From positions 124,001 through 188,000 of the forward strand of contig JAPPCR010000009.1 of NCBI GenBank assembly GCA_028875725.1: a DNA stretch of 64,000 nt, in the 5' to 3' direction. The position numbers were made by a program, and so were the translations under genes. The notes under the pieces are model-generated. The model worked only from the letters and a program-made list of their open reading frames with translations. It made no database searches and was not told where the DNA came from. The DNA comes from Acidobacteriota bacterium (GTDB taxonomy: Bacteria; Acidobacteriota; Thermoanaerobaculia; Multivoradales; Multivoraceae). Positions 59,407 to 64,000 of this stretch are shown here, piece by piece (the stretch's first letter is position 1; each line of letters begins with the position of its first letter).

Positions 59407-59413
59407 CTCTCCC

Positions 59414-59782
59414 ATGGAGAGAGCCAAGCAGCAACTGGCAGTCCTGCGAGCCCTTGCCGAGGCGGACGGCCCCCTGTCCGCCAGGGAACTGTGGAGCCGC
59501 CTGAGCGGAACGGGTGTCGGTCTTGCCACAGTCTACCGCGCCCTCCAGCGGGGTGTCGAGGAAGGCATGCTGGAGTCGGTCGAGCTGTTGGGCGGCGGCG
59601 TTCGGTACGAGCCCAAGGACCGCGAACATCACCACTACTTTCTTTGCTCGACCTGCGACCACGCGTTCGACCTCTACGGCTGCGTCGACGGCCTCGAGTC
59701 CCTGGTTCCCGACGGGTTTCGGCTGACGGGACACGAAGTGGTCCTGCTCGGAACCTGCGATGCGTGCGGCGATGCGGCATGA
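59414..59782 (+). CDS. zur: Fur family transcriptional regulator, probably Zur
   Basis: A 122-aa Fur-family repressor. The winged-helix part (QLAVLRALAEADGPLSARELWSRLSGTGVGLATVYRALQRGVEEGML) precedes the dimer/metal domain with EHHHYFLCSTCDHAF (His72-74, Cys78, Cys81) and CDACG (Cys115, Cys118), the structural zinc pairs. It is short at the N terminus and lacks the HQRR helix of iron Fur. Its position at the head of an ECF transporter/COG0523 operon argues for zinc sensing; nickel or cobalt cannot be excluded. Promoter carries a Fur-type dyad. Confidence 0.83.
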   Translation: MERAKQQLAVLRALAEADGPLSARELWSRLSGTGVGLATVYRALQRGVEEGMLESVELLGGGVRYEPKDREHHHYFLCSTCDHAFDLYGCVDGLESLVPDGFRLTGHEVVLLGTCDACGDAA

Positions 59783-59809
59783 CGGTCGCCCACGCCGGGG
59801 AGGGCGCTG

Positions 59810-60733
59810 ATGCACCTGGCGGAAGGCGTGCTGCCGCTGAACCACGCTGTGGCCTGGAGTGCCCTGGCCACACCCGCCGTGGTCTGGAGCCTTCGTGACG
59901 AACAACGAACGCGACGCGAGAGACCGTCGTCTTCGGTCATCATGGCGGGAACCGCGAGCCTGCTCTTCGCCGGCACTCTGCTGCCACTGCCGGTCCCCGT
60001 CGCAGGCGTAACCAGCCACATCTGCCTTACGCCGGTGCTCGCCCTGATCGTGGGCGTTCCCCGCATCGTGTGGCCCACGTTCTTCGTGCTCCTGCTGCAG
60101 GCGGTCTTCTTCGCTCACGGCGGACTGACGACGCTGGGAGTCAACGTCCTGACCCTCGGACTGCTGGGGCCTCTGGCGACCGTTGGGCTCTGGGCTTTGC
60201 TCCGCCGGCTCGGTGTCGGCGGGGCCTTCGGCCTCGGTCTCGCATGCGGCGTCGGTGGCCTGAGCGTGTACGTGGCGGACGCCGTGGTGCTCGCCGCGGC
60301 GTTGTCCGATGTGGCGGCGCCTGCAACGACCTTCGGCGCGGTGCTCGTCGGGTTGGCTCCGGTCCAGGTCCCCCTGGCGGCGCTTGAAGCTGTCGCCTCC
60401 GTCGGCATCGTGCGGCTGTTGGCCACACGCCGGCCGGACCTCCTGCCGAACTCGCTGAGAAGAGGCTCTCGCACCATGTCCGCGCCCGTTGCGTCCGTGG
60501 GCCTCCTGCTCCTGCTCGGCCTGTCGGGATGTGCCTATGAGGGTGTCGACGGAACCGTGTTCGGTGCGACCGCGGAGGGGGCCGGGCGACCGCCTACAGA
60601 GAGCATCGTGGACCTGAGCCAGGGGGAGATCGGGCTCGCGATGTCGATCCTCATCCTCTTCGGGCTGGGATTCGTCGCGGGGCGCAGTTGGGAACGACTT
60701 CTCGGAAGGCGGCGAGATGCACTTCCACGCTGA
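59810..60733 (+). CDS. ECF metal transporter S component, CbiM-like with CbiN-like C terminus
   Basis: A 307-aa membrane protein. The N terminus MHLAEGVLP provides the Met1-His2 metal-binding end used by CbiM/NikM. Family core: GVTSHICLTPVLALIVGV, FFVLLLQAVFFAHGGLTTLGVNVLTLGLLGPLATVGLWALLRR. After the CbiM part comes a second region (about 220-307) with a lipoprotein-like LLLLLGLSGCAYEG segment and a final helix (IGLAMSILILFGLGFVAG), in the place of CbiN. GGGGAGGG precedes ATG. Metal is probably zinc given the regulator; homologues move cobalt or nickel. Confidence 0.8.
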   Translation: MHLAEGVLPLNHAVAWSALATPAVVWSLRDEQRTRRERPSSSVIMAGTASLLFAGTLLPLPVPVAGVTSHICLTPVLALIVGVPRIVWPTFFVLLLQAVFFAHGGLTTLGVNVLTLGLLGPLATVGLWALLRRLGVGGAFGLGLACGVGGLSVYVADAVVLAAALSDVAAPATTFGAVLVGLAPVQVPLAALEAVASVGIVRLLATRRPDLLPNSLRRGSRTMSAPVASVGLLLLLGLSGCAYEGVDGTVFGATAEGAGRPPTESIVDLSQGEIGLAMSILILFGLGFVAGRSWERLLGRRRDALPR

Positions 60734-62159
60734 GCACTCCCTGTTCTTTGAGCGCCCTCAACCCCCATGGGTTGCGCCATTGGGTATCGCGCTGACCGGC
60801 AGCGTGCTGATCGTCAACGCGGGCGCGCACAGTACCGCCCTCTCGCTGACCGGCTCCGGGATCGGCGCGGTGCTTCTGCTGGTCGCACATGTCCATGGAC
60901 GCCGCAGGATCAAGCCTGCCCTCGCGTGGACCCTGGCGGTCGTGGCGCTCGCACTGCTCGGTGGGGTCGCCCTGGATGCCAACGCGGACGTCATCGCCCA
61001 AACCAGCGCCAGGGTCCTGTGCGGTGCCATCTGGATCCTCTGGCTGGGCACTCAGGTGGACTGGGCGTCGCTGCGACAACTCCTGCTTCGGCTTCGGATT
61101 CCCGAAGGCGTCGTGGCCAGCCTCGACCACGCGCTCATGCACGGTGTTCTCGCCCAGCGTGAGTGGGTCCAGCGGCGTGACGCGGCCCGTCTCCGCCTGG
61201 GGTCACCGCGTTTGCCCTTGGCCGCCTGGGGACCGTTGCTCGGCGAAGGCGCCCTGCATGCATTCGCGCGGCTCGAACGCGCCGAGGAGAACGCACTGCT
61301 GCGTAGTGCCTCCAGCGAAGACCGCCGGGTTCATGACGGTGTGCACCTCGATGGCATCGATGTCGAACGCGGTGGGCAGCTCGTGCTCCAGCAGCTCGAA
61401 CTTCGCCTGGCAAGGGCGGAGTGGCTGCTCGTGCTCGGACCAAGTGGGGCCGGGAAGTCGAGCTTGCTGCGCCTGCTCGCGGGGCTCGACGGACCCGCGC
61501 AAGGGACCATGACGCGCTTGGGAAACCACGTGTCGCCCGATACGACGCTTCGCTCCCGGCTCCACGGGCGCGTGGCCCTTCTCTGCCAGAACCCGGAGCA
61601 CCACTTCATCGCAAGCACGGTTGCCGAGGACATTGCCTGGGGCCTGCTTCGCCGTGGCGTCGAGCCGGACGAAGCGCGATGTCGATCCCGCGAGGTAGCG
61701 ATGGCCTTACGCATCGACCATCTGCTGCAGCGTCCGTGTCATCAGCTCAGTTTCGGGGAGCAGCGTCGCGTTGCGCTCGCCGGTCTCCTCGTTCTCGAGC
61801 CCGAGCTGCTGCTCCTCGACGAGCCCACGGCCGGGCTCGATCCCGTCGCGGCCCTTGAGCTGCGCACGCTCGTTGCTGAAGCCGTTCGCCGAACGAACGC
61901 TACGTGCGTCTGGGCAACCCACTGTCTTCACTCACTGCCGTCCCAGGCAACGCGCGCCATCCTGCTGCGAGACCGGCGGGTGCTCTTCGATGGGTCTACG
62001 GCAGAGGGGCTGTCGAAGCCGTGGCTCATCCAGGCCGGTCTCGCCGTCTGGAGGGAGAACAGAGCGTATGTTGATCAGGACATCACCACGCAACCCGAAC
62101 CTCGAACAGGCTCGACGCATCAAGAGAGCACTGCGCGAAGCGCTGGGGCTTTCCGATGA
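60717..62159 (+). CDS. Fused ECF T component and ATPase (CbiQ-CbiO-like)
   Basis: A 480-aa fusion. Residues 1-200 are an EcfT/CbiQ-like membrane unit (GIALTGSVLIVNAGAHSTALSLTGSGIGAVLLLVAHVHG; coupling region QREWVQRRDAARLRLGS) beginning with a His-rich MHFHAEH. Residues 205-440 are an ABC ATPase: Walker A GPSGAGKSS (241-249), Q-loop LCQNPEHHF (Gln291), signature LSFGEQRRVALAG (344-356), Walker B LLLLDEP (364-370) and switch His in WATHCLHS. One ATPase with two fused chains would dimerise. Starts 17 bases inside the cbiM-like gene, so it is coupled. Confidence 0.82.
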   Translation: MHFHAEHSLFFERPQPPWVAPLGIALTGSVLIVNAGAHSTALSLTGSGIGAVLLLVAHVHGRRRIKPALAWTLAVVALALLGGVALDANADVIAQTSARVLCGAIWILWLGTQVDWASLRQLLLRLRIPEGVVASLDHALMHGVLAQREWVQRRDAARLRLGSPRLPLAAWGPLLGEGALHAFARLERAEENALLRSASSEDRRVHDGVHLDGIDVERGGQLVLQQLELRLARAEWLLVLGPSGAGKSSLLRLLAGLDGPAQGTMTRLGNHVSPDTTLRSRLHGRVALLCQNPEHHFIASTVAEDIAWGLLRRGVEPDEARCRSREVAMALRIDHLLQRPCHQLSFGEQRRVALAGLLVLEPELLLLDEPTAGLDPVAALELRTLVAEAVRRTNATCVWATHCLHSLPSQATRAILLRDRRVLFDGSTAEGLSKPWLIQAGLAVWRENRAYVDQDITTQPEPRTGSTHQESTARSAGAFR

Positions 62160-62376
62160 CATGACGGTCACGGTCACCGAACTGGCTTGTCTCGAAGAAG
62201 ACTGCGCCCCCCTCGAAACCGCGATTGGCCTGCTTCGGCCCGATGCGCCACAGCTTCAGCACAAGCTGCACAAACCCATGGATTCCGTTGACGCCAGGGA
62301 CCTGATCGAGGTCTGCACGGCGTGGGGATTCGACGTAGAGATTCCGGTGCTCGCACCGGTGCTTCAGGAGGACTAG
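62068..62376 (+). CDS. Small conserved Cys-containing protein linked to metal-GTPase gene
   Basis: A 102-aa protein with a helical start (NLEQARRIKRALREALGLSDD), then TVTVTELACLEEDCAPLETAIGLL with a Cys-X5-Cys pair, and QLQHKLHKPMDSVDARDLIEVC. I have seen this pattern beside COG0523 GTPases but know no function; the Cys pair with nearby acidic residues and His could bind metal. It overlaps the fusion gene's end by 92 bases in another frame (ATG 62068 with GGAGGGAG upstream) and abuts the GTPase start. Confidence 0.7.
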   Translation: MLIRTSPRNPNLEQARRIKRALREALGLSDDMTVTVTELACLEEDCAPLETAIGLLRPDAPQLQHKLHKPMDSVDARDLIEVCTAWGFDVEIPVLAPVLQED

Positions 62377-63798
62377 ATGAACGTACCCCAGAAAATCCCC
62401 GTCACGATCCTCACCGGCTTCCTCGGCTCCGGCAAGACGACCCTGCTGAACCGGATCCTGAGGGAGGAACACGGCAAACGCATCGCCGTGATCGAAAATG
62501 AGTTCGGAGAGGTCGGCATCGACCAGGCGCTCGTCATCAACGCTGACGAGGAGATCTTCGAGATGTCTAACGGCTGCATCTGCTGCACGGTGCGTGGAGA
62601 CCTGATTCGCGTGCTCGGCAACCTCATGAAGCGCAGGGACAAGTTCGACTACGTGCTGGTGGAAACCACGGGGCTCGCTGATCCCGGTCCGGTGGCCCAG
62701 ACCTTCTTCATGGACGACGAGATTCGCGCGGAGTTCGAGCTGGACGGGATCGTCACGCTTGTCGACGCAGCCCACATCGAGCAGCAACTCGGCCGAAGCG
62801 ACGAGAGCACGGAACAGGTCGCGTTCGCGGACGTCCTCGTTCTCAACAAGACGGATCTCGTCGTCGACGACGCGCTCGACAAGATCGAGGTCCGGCTCCG
62901 GGAAATGAACCGAATGGCGCGAGTCATCCGCAGCGAGATGGCGGACGTCTCCGTCGAGACGGTGCTCAACCTCGCCGCCTTCGACCTGGACCAGGCGCTC
63001 GAGCGTCGTCCCACCTTTCTCGAGCCGGAGTACCCGTTCGAATGGACTGGCGTCTATTCGCTCGACACCGGCCGCTACGAACTCAGCCTGGCCGAGGGAC
63101 CTGATCCGGCGATGTCTCTCGTCATCGTGCCGGACCTGGGCACGGATGACTCCGCACTTCGTGAAGGTGCCGAGTGGTGTGTGCGTCGGTACGCCGAACC
63201 CGCGGACGACATTCGTCCGGGGGACGAGATTCCGGTCGGAAAGCACCTGAACCTCCTGCTTGACTCCCCGGGACGCAAGTCGTTCTTCCTGGAAGTCGAT
63301 ACGCAGGTGAGGGTCGGGCTCTACGCCCAGCACACCGCGGAGGAGTTCGACCTGCAACTGAGGAGTGCGAATGGAGCGGCAGTCGGGCCAAACGGCAGTC
63401 CGCCCTCCGGGCCGGCGACCCCCACGGGGAACGGCGCCCCCCACCTCAACGGAGTGATTCCCCCCGAGGTCGAGCGAACCTGGGTCGCGCAGCATGAGCA
63501 CGACGACGAAGTGGGCTCGATCGCAATCGAGACGGAGGGCGACGTCGACCCCGGCAGGCTCAACGCGTGGCTTGGCCAACTGCTCCGCGAACGCGGGGTG
63601 GACATCTTTCGAATGAAGGGGTTCATCAGCCTGGCAGGCGAGTCGCGTCGCTTCGTCTTCCAGGGAGTTCACATGCTCTTCGACGGACAGCCAGATCGTC
63701 CATGGGGTGACACGCCCCGCCGCAATCAGCTCATCTTCATTGGCCGCAACCTCGACGAGCGGTCGATGCGGCTGGGATTCGAGGCATGCCTGATCTGA
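62377..63798 (+). CDS. COG0523 (CobW/ZigA-type) metal GTPase
   Basis: COG0523 GTPases deliver or allocate metals to client proteins. The 473-aa product has Walker [10 protein letters not shown] (14-22), the metal-binding CXCC motif GCICCT (Cys67, Cys69, Cys70), Walker [15 protein letters not shown] for guanine and a CobW C-terminal domain ([22 protein letters not shown]). An extra middle segment (about 220-345: [35 protein letters not shown]) and a Pro/Gly linker before HEHDDE make it longer than ordinary members, like the Zur-regulated cyanobacterial group. ATG directly follows the upstream stop; AGGAGG is inside it. Confidence 0.9.
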   Translation: MNVPQKIPVTILTGFLGSGKTTLLNRILREEHGKRIAVIENEFGEVGIDQALVINADEEIFEMSNGCICCTVRGDLIRVLGNLMKRRDKFDYVLVETTGLADPGPVAQTFFMDDEIRAEFELDGIVTLVDAAHIEQQLGRSDESTEQVAFADVLVLNKTDLVVDDALDKIEVRLREMNRMARVIRSEMADVSVETVLNLAAFDLDQALERRPTFLEPEYPFEWTGVYSLDTGRYELSLAEGPDPAMSLVIVPDLGTDDSALREGAEWCVRRYAEPADDIRPGDEIPVGKHLNLLLDSPGRKSFFLEVDTQVRVGLYAQHTAEEFDLQLRSANGAAVGPNGSPPSGPATPTGNGAPHLNGVIPPEVERTWVAQHEHDDEVGSIAIETEGDVDPGRLNAWLGQLLRERGVDIFRMKGFISLAGESRRFVFQGVHMLFDGQPDRPWGDTPRRNQLIFIGRNLDERSMRLGFEACLI

Positions 63799-64000
63799 AT
63801 GACGGCAGCCCGAAGGGCGTTCTTCGCCCGGGTTGGGCCGCCGAGGTCGGTGACTACGCCATCGCCGGTGGGTGGACCCCACGCGGTGAGGCGCTGGTGG
63901 TCGGAGATGCCGCGGGTGGCGTCTACGCGTTCGACGGCAGGTCCGGCGCCACCATCTGGGCGCAGCGCGAAGCCCATGAAGGTGGACTGCTCGCGCTGGC
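63786..64000 (+). CDS. WD40-type beta-propeller protein, cut by window edge
   Basis: The 71 visible residues ([20 protein letters not shown], then [35 protein letters not shown] and HEGGLLALA) form one and a half WD40-like repeats. ATG 63786 lies 13 bases inside the GTPase gene, so it is coupled to it. WD40 proteins are often found beside COG0523 genes in zinc clusters, role unproven. The rest lies beyond base 64000. Confidence 0.7.
   Translation, partial: MPDLNDGSPKGVLRPGWAAEVGDYAIAGGWTPRGEALVVGDAAGGVYAFDGRSGATIWAQREAHEGGLLAL

Noticed and set aside
1-64000. tRNA, rRNA, CRISPR array, transposase or prophage genes
   Set aside because: I looked through gaps and frames and saw none; small RNAs cannot be excluded without a covariance search.

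Overview
This is a GC-rich, gene-dense bacterial chromosome segment with about 48 protein-coding genes. I see no rRNA, tRNA, CRISPR array, transposase, integrase or prophage gene. The protein set points to a Gram-negative-type envelope (porin-like and beta-barrel proteins, lipoproteins, Tat and Sec exports). It also includes three luciferase-like (F420/FMN-type) oxidoreductases, a PQQ-type dehydrogenase, a cytochrome c/copper monooxygenase and S9 peptidases. That mix resembles environmental Acidobacteriota or related deep-branching marine/soil lineages; this is an inference from gene content, not a phylogenetic placement.

Layout. 1-1497 (minus): an M42 peptidase cut by the left edge and a cis-prenyltransferase. 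1644-5943: an outer-membrane beta-barrel protein, then trkA-trkH potassium uptake. 6064-8690: SMP-30 lactonase, a small orphan protein, a flavin-type PNPOx-like protein and a MntA/HepT toxin-antitoxin pair. 8722-17597: PhoD phosphatase, SDR, aminotransferase, sulfatase-like lipoprotein, DUF1499 protein, a fused enoyl-CoA hydratase/3-hydroxyacyl-CoA dehydrogenase and an LLM oxidoreductase. 17608-21329: two divergent secreted proteins sharing a C-terminal domain, with a 14-C tract at the 5' end of the second. 21426-24763: carboxylesterase, MFS transporter, cupin. 24822-28254: DUF2911 protein, cytochrome c/PHM-like monooxygenase, porin. 28226-29967: two-subunit aconitase X. 30092-35701: an acyl-CoA synthetase, quinone oxidoreductase, LLM oxidoreductase and PQQ dehydrogenase operon. 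35698-44069: PAL-like NHL lipoprotein, HupE/UreJ-like membrane protein, calcineurin-like phosphatase, beta-lactamase-fold hydrolase, a conserved unknown, a thioredoxin-like protein and a methyltransferase. 44181-48241: tandem copper amine oxidases. 48602-53919: amtB-glnK and an unusual glnE. 54039-59319: S9 peptidase, purple-acid-phosphatase-like lipoprotein, LLM oxidoreductase, NUDIX hydrolase. 59414-64000: a Fur/Zur-family regulator followed by an ECF-type metal transporter, a small Cys-containing protein, a COG0523 GTPase and a WD40-type protein cut by the right edge.

Three things stand out. First, at least ten genes that begin transcription units have no Shine-Dalgarno sequence. Instead each has a TANNNT -10-like hexamer 7-10 bases before the start codon, the arrangement expected of leaderless mRNAs; the rule also moves several start sites and suggests a CTG start for the HupE-like gene. 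Second, the nitrogen-control cluster looks rewired: GlnE carries GlnD-like ACT domains between its two nucleotidyltransferase halves, while the neighbouring PII protein has Glu instead of Tyr at the uridylylation position. Third, the right edge holds a compact, probably zinc-responsive ECF transporter/COG0523 operon with fused transporter subunits.
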